Both the position numbers and the translations under genes were made by a program. Positions 36,346 to 49,700 of a stretch of DNA of 64,000 nt are shown here, in pieces (position 1 is the stretch's first letter; every line of letters starts with the position of its first letter). Source of the stretch: Fasciolopsis buskii (taxonomy: Eukaryota; Platyhelminthes; Trematoda; Plagiorchiida; Fasciolidae); NCBI GenBank assembly GCA_008360955.1, contig LUCM01010374.1, positions 1 to 64,000 of the forward strand. Direction: 5' to 3'. The notes under the pieces were generated by a model. That model made no database searches. It was given only the letters and a program-made list of their open reading frames with translations, and had not been told where the DNA came from.

Positions 36346-38427
36346 TAGTCAGCTCCATTTTGTTTATGAATAAACTCAGTTACCGTGTTATCAAATTAGT
36401 TTGGGCCATACGGAGGTGACTTGGAATGATTTACTCAGTTTTTACATTGAAACAACGATTTTGCTCCAGGCTCTTTAAAGCCTAAAGCAGTGTTGTTAGC
36501 TTATTTTGATTAATTCTATTAGCTTATTGGTAGAAAAAGTGTAGTCCGTGTGTGATCAGTTACAGTAGATGAAATTTACATTAGTTTGTAGCATCAAAGC
36601 TAATTCAAGTGGTGCACATAAGACTTGCAGCTCTCCAAATCATACATCTTCTGGAAGACAGTCACCTGCAATATCGGGACAACATATGCCGGCTAGAGTA
36701 TTTCTTAATGTTGTTGTCACTTTCAGAGTGGAGGCGCAAGATTTCAAGCAAACCAAAATACTGAAAAATTGGACATGTTTACCGCATTCACTGGTGCAGT
36801 ATTACGAAAAAATTAACTTTCTTTATTTGTTATTCTTCAAGACATTTGACAATGCGTGGTTGAAAATGGCTAGAAAGATTTGAAAGTAAATTAGTGAATT
36901 AATTGATCCCAAAAAATACTTTTTGAGCTTCAGTAGGTGATTCCGGACCATTTTTCATGCTTCTCGGTCTCATATTCAAATCACCAATTAATTTCAAATT
37001 TTTACGTTAGTATTTGACGAAACTAAAGTGGAACGAACGAAAGGCATTTTTAATTCTTCTGGAGACATGAAATAAAACTACCAAGGCCAATCATTTATTA
37101 AAAGTATTTCCCGTTTGGGGCAAGTTGCACGCTGATAGGCCGAATCTGAGCATGTCCAACTCATGTTGTTATAGAAGATGACAGGAACATCATGTAAAGA
37201 CACAATGAAACTAAGCTACTAAGCAAAATGTGTTAAAGCAATCGGTTGTGAAAATATTTGGGCATCTTTCTGTTTCTTTCCTTGTATTATTCACCGGAAA
37301 ATTGCAAAGCTTGCTTCGCAGGGAACTAGTTAATTTACGGGGATAGTTAAATGTATCAAATGTGCGGTGAGAATATGTAAAAACTGTCATTTTAGCGATT
37401 TGTTCCAGTAAGCCTATTCCATATTTTGGTGGCGTCAATATTACCATGTAATGCCTCGTGTGTTCTTTATGTATTTTTCTTTGCAGTGAGCCGAGCAAAC
37501 GCTAGCCCCATAAGAAACGGTCTGTGACGTTTGGCTTATGCAGATTAGATTCATCAGTGACTTGGATGCCATCCGAACCAAGTTCAAAAAAAAAACAAAG
37601 ATACAACTGCAAACAAAAGCAGCAACTTTGGTCACTTTGCATTTGACCTCTTGATTTTCCGAAATTTTACATCATCTTTCCCTATCAAGGCAAAATAAAT
37701 CCATTTGGTCCGCTCATATTTTCCATATGAACAAAATACACTGCTCGAAGAAAATTAATTTAGAAATATTTAGGGCTGGTATCACTTTGATCCAAAAGGA
37801 AATGACAATTATTTCATTGATACTTGAGCATACTTCGCTGCCACATAAGCGACTAGGTACTTTTGCCTCAGGTACGAATATATTTTTTAGCCTCCCGTGT
37901 CGGAGAGTATAAAAAACATGTTTATTATGGCCCAATATGTGCACATATATATTAAATTTACATAAACGTTTCCGACCTAATACGCAAGGGAAATGTTAGA
38001 ACATGCAGGGAACAAAAAAACTCCATTTTGTGGCATGATGGATGCTTTTTGAAATAGACACGTTAAAACTATTGTATGATTAAATCACAAGACTTTCAAC
38101 TGGACTTAACTAAATTCTAGCTTCTTGTGCAAGTCGACCTCAATATCTTATTCCGATTTTGCTACGTCACCTGATTTGGCAGCATTAAATTAAACTAGAA
38201 TGTCCAACGATACCTGGAAATCGCCTTGTCTAACTGATGTTTACCAAACAGGGCAGCGACAACCAAGTACAAATTTATAAACGTGGATCCAAGTGACCTA
38301 CAAGATAAACCAGTTCAGATCAGTTCCAATCCCATTTGCAGTTAGATTACAGGTCTATACTTCACTTTTCACCTGTCAGCTTCCAGGGCGTTCTGGTCTG
38401 ATCTGGTCACAGACACCGTGCAACGAG
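36346..38427. other. Unassigned region
   Basis: Small frames of up to 104 codons with no recognisable domain; nothing supported. Confidence 0.5.
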
Positions 38428-38751
38428 TCAAAGGAAGTACAGGGTTTTGCTCGCCTGTGCTGCACTATCCCACTGTGCTTCGACTGCTGAAGCGTCTGTT
38501 ATGCCAGCTAGATGGCTTGTCGAGTTTTGAGTACTGGGAGCAGAACTTTTAGGATTTTCAGGGCCTGACGACTCTAAAAAATTGAAAGCATGGACGTCCA
38601 CAACCCTGGCAACGGAAACAGTAGGCCGCCCATTAAGTGATGCTGAAAAATGGAGGCTTGTGAAATGAAATATTCTCGAAAGGGAGACGAAAGAATGGGC
38701 TAGTCTATTCTGGTTGAAGAAAAAGTAGCAAACCTGGCTGACGGCTGCCAT
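38428..38751 (-). mobile_element. Possible Gypsy gag N-terminus remnant
   Basis: A 107-codon minus frame starts MAAVSQVCYFFFNQNRLAHS and continues with FVSLSRIFHFTSLHFS. This resembles the beginning of Gypsy gag in flatworms (MA.VSQ..LP.F....P..WF...E..F). The rest does not match anything I know. It is isolated from the pol sequence at 44-46 kb, which lies on the other strand. Confidence 0.35.
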
Positions 38752-39129
38752 GCTGTCCTCTGTAAATATGGCTGGACTTCACAGCGCTTGACTTTCATCT
38801 AAAACAAACAAATGCTTGTTTGAGATAATGGCTCCTTTTGGCAAGCTAAATATTCAGCTCAAGTCCATCTGGACCTCGTATTCTAGGCGTGTTTTTACGA
38901 TAGCCTCGTGTAGCGTTAAGATTACCTCCGAGTTTCTGGAATCATCAGTGCTTCTTAATTGATAAGCCACCATGTTAATTTTACGTGTGGTGGATGCGCG
39001 CTGGGCTGATGAGTAAAAAGTTCCTGCATAGTTGTGCCCAGGCCCATAGCTTCTGTCGCTCTTTCTATATTATGCTCGCTTCGCTGAGCTAGTTTTCGAT
39101 AAGCTGCCTTCGATAAGTATCGCGTACAT

Positions 39130-40640
39130 TTACTTACATTCGGGAGGAGTTATCAGTTAGCCGATTTAGATGGTGTCAGTTCCGACTTGGCGTTTGAGGC
39201 CGGGTTATATATTATATTTTTACCTTCCGCGAACAAAGAGTATGGCAATTTCGTTGTCACTCATTAGCTGTCTTTGAACACCGGGAATAATAGTGGCCCT
39301 ACAACCAAGCTCTGGGAAGCCCCCGTACATTCCTTCGCTTCCGAGGATCTTATACCACTTGCTCGTACATAAAGCCTGCGATCGGTGGGGTAGCCCCGGA
39401 TCCAGTTATTATTACATTGATCTATACTCGTCGCATTTAGTTTAGGTCTGCGTTTAACCGAACCGAAATTCAGCCGTAGGTCACAATGCGAACCTTCCAC
39501 TCGATGCCCCTGACTACGTCTCGCGGACACCTCGCCGAGAAATGGCAGAAGATTAGTGAGACAGTAATGCACATTTTGCGAACCAACTTTGCCGCGGAAT
39601 AATGAGACTGTGATAAATCAGGTTTTGTGCTAATTCGCCTTTAATACGCTTCCCATTACAAGTGCGCTACAGATAGTTAGCTTACCGGCTTATGATTTTG
39701 GTCCTCTCACCCCAACCATTGATGTAGACAAGTGCGACTTCCAACAACCTTCAGTTTTCTGGAATCCTGTTGCTCTGTATTGATAGGGTGAACGGACGTG
39801 CCAGCGATGCCGCAACCACATCGGCTAAGGGTTTTAATGTCGCTTAGTTCATTCCGTCATGTCTAGCGGTCCAGTACTTGGTAAATTTCGATTCAATTTT
39901 CCGCACTTTCCAATCTGCCATTCAACTTGATGGGTTTGGAAAAACTGTAGAGAAAGGAAGCAAGTGGTTATAATGACATGTCCACAGAGCATATGGAGCC
40001 GAGGAAATTTAATGGGCAGTCGGTCCTCGGGTTTGCCGGGGTGGAATTCCCACCTTTCTAAGATTATACATTCTAAACTGCCACCCTCATGTTATTCTTT
40101 AAATTCGCGTATCGGAAGTACGTTCTGGGCGATTCCCTTATGTTTTGGCGAACCCTGATCATGAATACTTTAATGTCACTCTGATTGTTTGCGCTGATAT
40201 TTTCAGGCAGTAATGTATTTGGGCGGCCAGGAAGACAGGTTACTACTCTCGAGTTTGTTTCTTGAAGAAGGCTTTCAATTTGCGCGTCCAGCAGTGCGTT
40301 AGCTTCGCCCACAAGAGGCCTTGTGATAAGTTTCAACTTACTCTCCGTATTCATGTAGATCCCCAGCACCGACTGCCCCCGCACCTCACCAAAGATCCTC
40401 TCATTCTCTTACAAACCAAAGTGCCGCGAGGAAGCTTTGCATGCATCCCTGCGCTCTTGTTTTTGGACACGGGCGTGCCGTCAGTTCCGAGACCCCAATA
40501 TTGCCTCTCAACTTGTTGACATAATTTTCCAACAAACCCTGTTTCTTGCCAGACAGTGGACAAAATTTCTCATCCAACTCCGCCTCCAATGTGTCCTCCA
40601 GTTGAAATTCTAATGACGAAGTGGCGCTTCGCAATGTGTG
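39130..40640 (-). mobile_element. CR1/Jockey-like LINE fragment, heavily decayed
   Basis: Right to left, stop-ridden translations show DIKVFMIRVRQNIRE with RTYFRYANLKNN (the KxF..Y.R....I..L segment before RT), EDQNHKPVS with LSVAHL (the N.RP(I/V)SLTSV motif), a TNLLPFL stretch with VEGSHCDLRL where FFDFSKAFD is expected, then NNWIRGYPTDRRLYVRASG, VVGPLLFPVFKDS (SGVPQGSVLGPLLF motif) and KLPYSLFAEGKNI (YADD region with the active site lost). Motif order is right for a CR1- or Jockey-clade LINE. All catalytic residues I can locate are altered, and the frame is broken repeatedly. The right end near 40.6 kb is uncertain. Confidence 0.65.
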
Positions 40641-41339
40641 CTCTCGTGTTCTGGGTGCCTGTTAAGTATACTACTCGTTGGGCCGTACACGAACTCAACG
40701 CAACTATTGCTTCTCATTTTTTACTGAGTTCTCTTTTATTTCATCTCATTCACTGAGTCACATCAACTTCATTTGCATGTTCACGCGTCGTTAGCCTTCT
40801 GAGCGGAAGCATACGTTGCTCGTCATTTGAAAAATCCCTATGAGTTATGTAGAAAAACGCCGCCCGGCATTGCTCGAGAAACGTCTTCGATGCTCATTAA
40901 CTGCGCTGACATTCTCAAGATAACGACGGTTGCCCCAAATGCCTGAAAAGTCTCTCAGGATGGAGGCGTCCGCTGTGAGAGAGGAGTTTAGGAATAGCAA
41001 ACCTCAAATGGAACACCAAGGATTCCTTTAATGCTCGAGAATAACAAGTCGTCTAGGAGATTGTGGGTCTCACTAAAGACAGACCCATTTCGACCCAAGG
41101 ATGAGCAAAATCTTCTCAAAGCAAGGTTTCAGATCAGAAATTCTGGAAGCACTGTCACACAAATAGAATTCGCATATCATGATATGCTGACGTTGTTTGA
41201 TTGACAGGTAATTTTTCGGTACTCGCAACGCAATTACGAAACTCGGCACATGTTTCATAATCTTGGTGCTTCGAGAAGTCGACTCCAGAAAAAACTGGAA
41301 CCTCTCCTTTGATTTCTTTAATTATACTTTCAACTGAGT

Positions 41340-42220
41340 GGGTTCAATGTCCAATCCTTTGGGATACATTTCTGGTTGGCATTATTATTGGTAGCTCTAT
41401 GGCACCAACGGCGCCATCGATGCACACCGACTCCACCTCGTCAATTACCATTGCTTGGAGTGCGCTGCCCACTAAGTTATTCGTTACAGTCCCACTGACC
41501 TTTTTTATTGCCGATGTCGCGTCTGGCTGCCTACGGCCCAACCGGGCTGGCGCATTCGACCTGGTGACGATCGTGTCGGACTCGCTTTCTAACAATGTGT
41601 TGGCAATCACCTTTTGATCTGCAGATCGCTGCTTGACGGGAGGTACACCCTGAGATGTAGTCACTCGGCAACACAGCAGCCCTGCATTGGCCCTTGCCGC
41701 TCTTCTCAAATTACTGATAGGGTCGTACGGCGGTCGTACGGTAGCTGATGAGGCTGACCACCACAGCCCACTAAATTGCACTCAGTTCTGTTGCTGCGCT
41801 TTTCCGTCCGGTAACTGCCACTCGTGCTAGCGAAACAAACTGAATCTTCGGACCCTTTCCACCGAGCTGCTGCTTTCAGCCCCGGGAATGCAGGGCAAAT
41901 TGCCACATGACGCTTTTCTTTACACCTCTCGCACTGAGGCAATCGACACTCACTTTCCTACGTCGTGAGGATCACGTTGTGGTTCAGACCAGACTGACGG
42001 ACGTCATCCCAAAGGGAGGTCACTCTAGTTAGAGAATTACAGAATAACTAGCGATGTCAGCCGTCTTAGATGGGTGGCTGGCCGTCTTCCTCCAGATGCA
42101 ACCCTTCAGGTCAGGGACGTCATCGTATCTTCGCGTAGTCACAACGCGTTCAAATAGTTGGCTATATCTCGGGCTGCACCTACGGAAGATCAACGCATCC
42201 GACAGTGGTTTCAAGGGATA
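41340..42220 (-). mobile_element. LTR-retroelement gag/protease remnant (possibly BEL/Pao)
   Basis: The minus strand shows LPQCERCKEKRHVAICPAFP at about 41.94-41.88 kb, a CCHC-like knuckle. After a frameshift, TLLESESDTIVTRSNAPARL looks like a decayed retroviral-type aspartic protease (LLDSGSD with the active site changed), continued by AVGAIELPIIMP. Sequence upstream to 42.22 kb is in a related frame but not recognisable. Knuckle followed by protease supports an LTR element. Assignment to BEL/Pao rests on overall look only, and Gypsy is possible. Confidence 0.45.
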
Positions 42221-44229
42221 GAGCTCGGAAATGAGAAGCCTTCAGAACTATTGGGGGAAATGCGGCATCTTAGAGGCGCCACTTTCGGCGACGACCCGAT
42301 GTTGACAGAGCTGTAAATTCAACGGCTCCCACCGCATCCGCCTCCGTTTCTTAGTGCTGCCGCAAACATTCACTAGAGACGGCCAAAATCAACACTGAGT
42401 ACCTTCTCATTCCTCAGAGCCGCTTCCTCACCTTCGCAGGATAAATCAACAACTATTCTGATGAGGATCGACACACCGTTACAATGGCTAATAGTCGATA
42501 GAGTACCGCGTGGATATCGGTTCAACCCGCATCGCGGCAGGCGCCCTAGTCCCCCTCCCAAGCGACCTTTGCTACCACCCGTGGAAGGTTGACGTAATTA
42601 TCATAACCGCTTTGGAGGCTTAGTAGAATGGCGTGATCCCGGTTGCACATTTCCAGGCAAGAACCAGGGAAATTAGGTTCTGGGTTTTAGCTCGCGGTAC
42701 ACAGCACCGGGATAGCTACTAAGTGTAGCCTCCTTAACGTCGAAGAATTGACGAATAACAGGCTATTCTTGGTGGTTGCAGATGCCGAGGTTAGCGTGAC
42801 CCCTGTGTTTCGAGTAATTTGTTCGCTGCACCGACAGAGACGCTACGGGCTGCGAACGGTACCAATATCTACACGTGGGGACGACGTTCCCTCACTCTCG
42901 ATCTAGGCGTGAATCGTAAGTTTTGTTGGGTGTTCGTTGTCCCCGAAGGTCCGTATCTTATCCTCAATTCTAGTTAAATTTTACGGATTAGTTGCACTAT
43001 GGTACAGGTATGTCGCCGCGATCTAGTAATCACCACAACCTCAAGCTGGCACCCAAGCCAGACTACTTCTCTCTTGCATTTCAGATCACGCACCCGGAGC
43101 AGACGCGCTGCTAACGCTTCAGTCCTCTTAATTGCGATTCCAAATCTGCTATCCTACCATTCTTGCTAGGATCTTGTTAGCTAGATCTGGCGCTGGGGTT
43201 CTGGCCCAGTCAACCGAAACTACGCCGATTACCGCTTTGGATACCTAAAATTTGCAAACATATAAAACCGCGATTACCACTGTCTCGGGAAAGGCCTGTG
43301 TATCCCATATTCCGCAACCGTACGGCCGACTAAGAGCAAAAGCTGCGACAAAAAAATGAGGGCTTAGAGGACATCCGTGGCTAGTTTATTTATGGAGTGT
43401 TCTTACACAAAATTTCTCTTATCTGACGCACCTCCCGGTAGAGCTTACCGCCATCTCTATGTAAATATATTCATTATTCTTGGGAGTTCCGTATCCGTAG
43501 CTTCACAGATATGCTCCAGAGAGTTTGAGACAATCTTGACAGTATTCCGCCGCCATCAGCATTTTTCTGGCCATTTTTTTCAAATACGTATCTTATCCAA
43601 TTTGCCGGATGTTCCGCCTGGTTTTCACCACCTCCATCTGATTATCGCATTACCGTTGCTCGTCATCTCTCCAGCTCAACGTTTCCGTCCATTATATAAC
43701 ACACCTGAAGTTTGGGAACTCCGGCCGAATCGCGACATCCGCCGTTGGGCGCCGTCCTTGATGTGCGCAAGCAATAGGCAGATTTGCTGCAGTCAAACAG
43801 AAAATGGCTCGTGATAAGTCGCTTGCAATCAGTCCCAGGAAATTCCTTTTGGTCATGAAAAATTAGTTCTCTACTTTCGCTTTCTCCTGGCATATTTGCA
43901 CTTTCACCCTTATCCATTCGATTTCTATTATTTGCACTTCCAGTACACCATCGTTGTAAAAAATTGGTGTTGCCTTGCGCGTGCCTCTCGCAAATCGAGA
44001 AATATACATTATTATAATTATGAGCATCGGCTTCCTCCAGCATTTCCACCTTTTAATCGACGCTGGGCAGAGGAAGGCAGTAGATCGTCACTGACCGTGA
44101 TCGTCCCGAGCGCAGTCGTCAACAAAATTACGCCCCGGTACGCTAAACAACCAGCCCAACAGCCACACAGTCGGATACTTCGCGGCTATCCGGGCATACT
44201 GCGATACGCCAGCCTACTTCTCGCCGTCA
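42221..44229. other. Unassigned region before the Gypsy pol
   Basis: Probably decayed gag/protease and LTR sequence of the neighbouring elements, being GC-richer than its surroundings and next to pol. Frames of 128-150 codons overlap on opposite strands without a recognisable domain. Confidence 0.4.
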
Positions 44230-46741
44230 ATACTAAGGTAACTAACCATATAGAGACCACAGGATCCCAAAATTTAGTCGGCTTTCCCGTAAGGCCACTG
44301 AAAAATTTCGCCTGGCCAAGGCGGAGCTCGACCACATGTTGGAACTAGGCATCATCCAACTTTCCAGTAGTCCTTGGGCCTCTCCGCCTTGCATGATTTC
44401 CAAGCCCACTGGCGACCACGAGGCGCTCAACAGGGTCACCGTCCCCGAAAGTTACCCGATTCCCCACATACGCGACCTCACTTCGTCGCTGTCCGGTTGT
44501 AATATCGTCAGAAGCATAGATTTAGTTGGGGTATGCAAGTAAATCCCCGTAGAAGAGAAGGACATACCGAAAACGGCGGTGACCACGCATGTTGGAATGC
44601 TCGAGTTCATGAGGATGCCCTTCGGGCTCAGCAATTTAGCTCAAACCTTCCAGAGGTTTTGTGCACGGGGTCACAAGCGGGTTAGAGAATATTTACGCGT
44701 ACCTAGGGGATATCCTCATAGTTAGCCACTCGGAGGAGCGACACTCCGCTCACCTGATTTCTCTTTCCGACCGCCTCGGCGAAAATGGCATGCTGATGAA
44801 CGCTTCAAAATGTGAGCTTGGAAAAGCCAGCATCACATTCCTAGGGCATATCGTTTCGTACTCGGGTATAGCTCTACTGCCAGGTAAATCACCTTCATTC
44901 AGGACTACCCAGAGCCTCAATCTTAGGGGCAGTCGAGGAAATTTGCCGGCCTAATTAACTTTCATTGGCGTTTCATTCCTAAGCTTACAGAAGCAATTAC
45001 CCCCTTAGAGATCTGTTACGAGAATTTAAGCGCAAGTTCGCATTCACCAAGGCTGCAAAACAGGCGCTCACTTCCATTAAGATCGCCATTACTAAAATGG
45101 CGCTGAACAAACATCCCAACCCGGCAGCACCCATATCTCTGATAACCGATACTTGAAAACACGGCAGTTGGAGCTGTAATTCAGCAGTAGACCGAGAGTT
45201 CTTGGAAGCTTTTAGTATTCTTTTCCAAGCGGCTGCTGCCGGAAGAGTCTAAATATAGCACGCTTTGCAGGGAGTTGCTCGCATTCTACCTGGCTGTCCG
45301 ATACTCCATGCGAGCATGAGAAGCTTGTCCTTTCAAGGTATTCGCAGATCAAAGACCGCTGGTAAACACGCTGAATTCAGCCCCTGACCGGTACTCGCCA
45401 TGTGAGATCCGCCACTTAGATTTTGTTTCACAGATCACTGTAAATATATGACATGTCTCTGAGGAAAATAACTCCATCGCTGATGCACTTTCTCGTATAC
45501 ACCAGCTTTGTTTGTCTTCAGCACCGAGCATCGACCTCTATGCGATGGCACAAGCCCAAGTGATGGACCCCGAAATCTAAAACTTCGACGAGACAGCTCA
45601 TCAAACTTAGCAGTCGCACCTATCACAGCGTCGCAGAATACAACTCGTTGTGACGTGTCACAAGGTCCTCCAAGGCCGGTGGTTCCGGAAGCTTAACGCT
45701 ATACCACATTTTCGGCGTTACACGACATCGCCCACCCGGGTGTGGCAGCTTCGGTGGAGCTAGTGATAGACTGCTTCGTTTGTTCACACTTAAACGTGAC
45801 GTGCACCAGTGGTCCCGCACCTGCCTCCAATGTCAGCGAGCGAAAGTCCAACGGCATACCAAAGCTTCGTTGGCTACTTTCGCCGAACCCGAGACACGTT
45901 CACACCAAGTACTCGGTGATCTCGTAGGCTCTCTCCGCGGCTCACAAACCATGGCCCACATTTCGACGGGGCGCTTTCCAATATAAAAGCACTTGAGTGT
46001 GAGCATATTAGAACAATCGCCTAAAGCCCACAAGCTAACGGTCTGGTGGAAAGAGTTCACCGGCGGCGAAAAGCTGCTCTGCGAGTCAAGGTCCACCTGC
46101 TTTGGACTGAAATACTGCCGTTAGCTCCCTTAAGCCTTCGTAGTTCTGTCAAGGAAGAAATGCGCACTACACCAAACGAGCTTGTGTTTGGTTGCACGCT
46201 CCGCCTCTCCGGAGCGCTGTTATCCCCACTGACATCCACGCATTTCAACTGCGATGGCTATACGAAACGTCTCGCAGAGCATATGCGAACGCTTCATGCC
46301 AATCCACCGAGGGACCAACGACCGTCGGACTACATTCCAACCGCATTGAACACTTCAACTCACGTTTTCTTGCGTGTTGATGGTGTCCGACCTCTAATGC
46401 AACCGCCGTATACTGGTCCGTTTTGCGTGGCAAGACGCGGTCCTAAAACGTTCATCTTGGACGTTGCGGGCCGACACGACACGGAGTCTATCGATCGTAT
46501 TAAACCCACCACTATGAAATGCAGGCCTAACGACGGGCTCCTTTTATCTGATGAGTCCCATCAACCTGGTCGAGCCCAGACATTCCGGGGGCCGCCGGGG
46601 GCGACTGCTGGTGGGACTGAAGCCACAACACCATCAATCAAACACGAAGTTCCGGATATGCGAAGCAGTCGTAGCGGCCGCAACATAAGGCAACCTGGTT
46701 GCTTCCCTGATATTGTCACCATTTTTACGTCAGATGGTTGA
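44230..46741 (+). mobile_element. Gypsy-type LTR retroelement pol: RT, RNase H, integrase
   Basis: From 44.27 kb, with frameshifts: KFRLAKAELDHMLELGIIQL and SSPWASPPCMISKPTGDHEA (RT start), YPIPHIRDLTSSLSGCNIVR, IDLVG (first catalytic block), FMRMPFGLSN-type sequence and AQTFQRF near 44.62 kb, YAYLGDILIVS (YxDD block, changed to YLGD), and ITFLGHIVS (44.83 kb). RNase H follows with several stops. Integrase core pieces run from about 45.68 kb (HPG-type zinc finger remnant) to SPQANGLVERVHRRRKAAL at 46.02 kb. The last frame, 46046-46741 (231 codons), is intact and carries the C-terminal integrase region with TTPNELVFGCTLRLSG and PPYTGPFCVARRGPKTF. No LTRs or primer-binding site were recognised. 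RT is dead by its active-site change and breaks. Confidence 0.85.
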
Positions 46742-49700
46742 GCACTCTCCCGCTGTAATTGTATATTCGTATTTAATAGGATGACATGTTTATCGCGATA
46801 ATGTATGCGCTGACGGACATGTCGCCCTCGTGTTACACCAACAAGGGCAGCACCGACGGCTGTTAGGTGCTCGCCGCCAAGTTGAACATCCACCAATGCA
46901 CATGAGCACCGCTTCCAATAGTTTGTCTTTGTCATACCCACTTTCGGAAGAACCTCTGGAATCGAAGAAGCTCCAATGAATCCGGCCCGACAACCGTCGT
47001 TCCCATGGTTGGCAGCATGCGCACCCCAGAGAACGAGGATTACCTGAGGTCACACAATCACCTTCAACCTTGCCTGGCGAAGATTCTGGAAGGGAATGAG
47101 ACCCATGGGTGTGGGTCGCTATGTTTCATAGGCCGTTACAAACAAGGAAAGGATTCGTACCGAAACCAAGAGAAAAAACCAAAGCCGACAAGGGATAAAA
47201 CCTTACATACAAAATCAGACTTCTGGACTACGACAAACGGTACATCAGACAAACTGAGAGGGAAGTGGCCATTCGTGTGCGTAAACGCAGGTTAGCTACA
47301 AGGAGAAATGGTTCATCCTCATATTCGTTCATGAGGTTCAGAAAGAAAATAAGTTCAAACTTGAAGATGTCGTAATTCCTAACGAAGCAACCGAAAATCG
47401 CGGAAGGGAATTCTCGGAAGCCTTTCGCTCTTCTAGTTATTTGATCAAATGGTGTATTGGATTAGGTTGCATTTACAACCAGATAAAATCCAAAAGGTTC
47501 AACTGAATAAGGCAGCCGGAAGTCAGAGCATACACATGCAGTTTTAAACCCGAATTAATCATACTGAAAAGCGTGTGGAATAGAATCATCAAATATTCAC
47601 AAATTGGAAATGGAAACAATAGTGCACAACAAAGTCTAAAAATTCAGGTCAGTCGACAGTCTCTAGGAGTCAATGATGAATTTAACAGGGATCATGTAGA
47701 AAAGCCGATATCTAGTTACCAGTCCCCGAAAAGGCCGAAGGTAAAAGCCAGTGACAAACCTGTGGCAGCTGGTGAAGTGCCCACACACACCTGCAATGTT
47801 ATCTCGACTGTTGATGGAAAGTTTGCGATTTGAGTTCCATGTATATTTCAGAAACAATCACTAGAGATGAATAAAATGTACATTCCATCCCTTTGAAATT
47901 TATTTATGGATTAAATCCTAACTCCTAGATTAGGAAAGATCACAGAAAAAGGGCATATTGTGCTGAATGCGTGTACATTTATTCGTTGGAGAACCCTTTT
48001 AAGTTAATCATCCTGCACTGAAAAATCACGTCACAAATTTCCAAACTACCGCTGTATGCGCACACTCATGCTTAACGAAATGAAAGCCCAAATATCCATA
48101 TACGTGGTTCATCCGTCCTTCTACCTCCTTTCTTTGTCTGTGACATTCGGAAACGGTTGGTTAATTTTGTTCCCAATCGTTATATCAGTTACGTCGGTCC
48201 TCTGTGAAAATGCGCGAATGGCATCTATACAGCCGCCTTACTCACGCGGATCAGTTTGTCGTGGGTAGAACTAATAAATTTCCGTTCAGCTCTTGCATGT
48301 TTTGGACCCCTAACAACAGCGGGATACCTCAAACTATGATTGCAGGACAGCTTTAGTTCACACTATATTTTTGACCTCGCTTGTTTTCGGTGATAATTGC
48401 TCTGCAAGTTATTATTGTACTTGATCAAAGCAATGAATCTCGTCGACACCGGTCTAGTTGATGGTCTGCAAACAGAATTTTCACAGATGTGGGTACAAAA
48501 CCAGAAACCGTGTATTTTGCGGATCTGAATGCATAAGCAGGGATGATGTATCTAATAGATGACAGGAGCCACGCCGATTATCCTAGGTTTGCGTAATGGC
48601 ACTAAGGATTGCCCTATTTCTTTGAATAACTAAAAAGTCGTTCGTCATACTCTAGTTGAAGCCAAGTAAAAGTAGCAGACACTGTCAGCATTTACACAGT
48701 ATATCAATATGGTATTGCATAGCCTTCTGGATGGCTCAGCAAGGGGACCTACAACCTACCCACTCTAGTATGTGACCATATTTTGTGATATTCTCGTGGA
48801 GTAAAATAAAAGTAAAGGAAATGCAAGTTATGGCCTGGAAAATTTTCAAAATCTCGTTGACTTAATCAGCTGCACTGCAAACAGGGTTATTGGTGTATGT
48901 TTTCCTTACCGGAAGCCAGCTTTAGATAGACCGAGAAAAGAAAAAGTATCCCAGGCCGATATCACTTTGAGTGCTAAGATAGGCCAAGCTTCCCAGATCG
49001 TGTACAAGAGAAAAAGTCTGTTTTGAGGGGAGTTTATGTTAAAATGCTCTGCCTGCCTTGTTAGTACAAGTGGCCTTACTCGTTGTACAACAATCGTGCT
49101 TCTTCACAACATCTGTGCAAACGCCATGATTAGCTGATTGGTTGCTCGTTAATGTTGGATTTGTATAACAGCTACACCAAAGAATGAGATCCGTGGAAAA
49201 GTAAAAGCATAGTCGTCATGTGATGCAATCATCGTGCAACGCGTCCGTTGTGTGCAACAGCTCAGATGGCTAGTAGGTCTTGGAGATAGGCATAGTGAGA
49301 CAGACTTGACCTGATCTTGTGCGGGCCATTTACAGATTTTGACAACGCAGGTACTTGTTATGACATCCACGCATCCCTTGGCCCAAAGTGTTGCGGACTT
49401 AGGAAAAAAGTCACAATTTCCGTATGCAAAAACCCATTATGAGCTGCTGCGCAAGTTGCGACCTATGTTAAGACAGTAGTTGAGTTGCTACGTTGTAATT
49501 ATGATATATCGTATTTGTTTCAATATGTTCACCTGGGTCTTGTAAAGTTACCGGCACATGAAAAGCTAACCAAATATCATCTGCTCCATTGATTTATCCT
49601 CATTGAGTAGCCTTTCGAAAAGCTTCCATGAGGCCAGTCTGTTTTATCCTTAACCTATGAAGATACTCAAGGCTGGCCAACGAACCGTTACACTGACCGG

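Noticed and set aside
43377..44049. 145- and 128-codon frames on opposite strands
   Set aside because: They overlap each other in decayed transposon sequence and encode nothing recognisable.
47573..47833. 86-codon plus frame with hydrophilic composition
   Set aside because: No homology, no convincing splice acceptor and no context.
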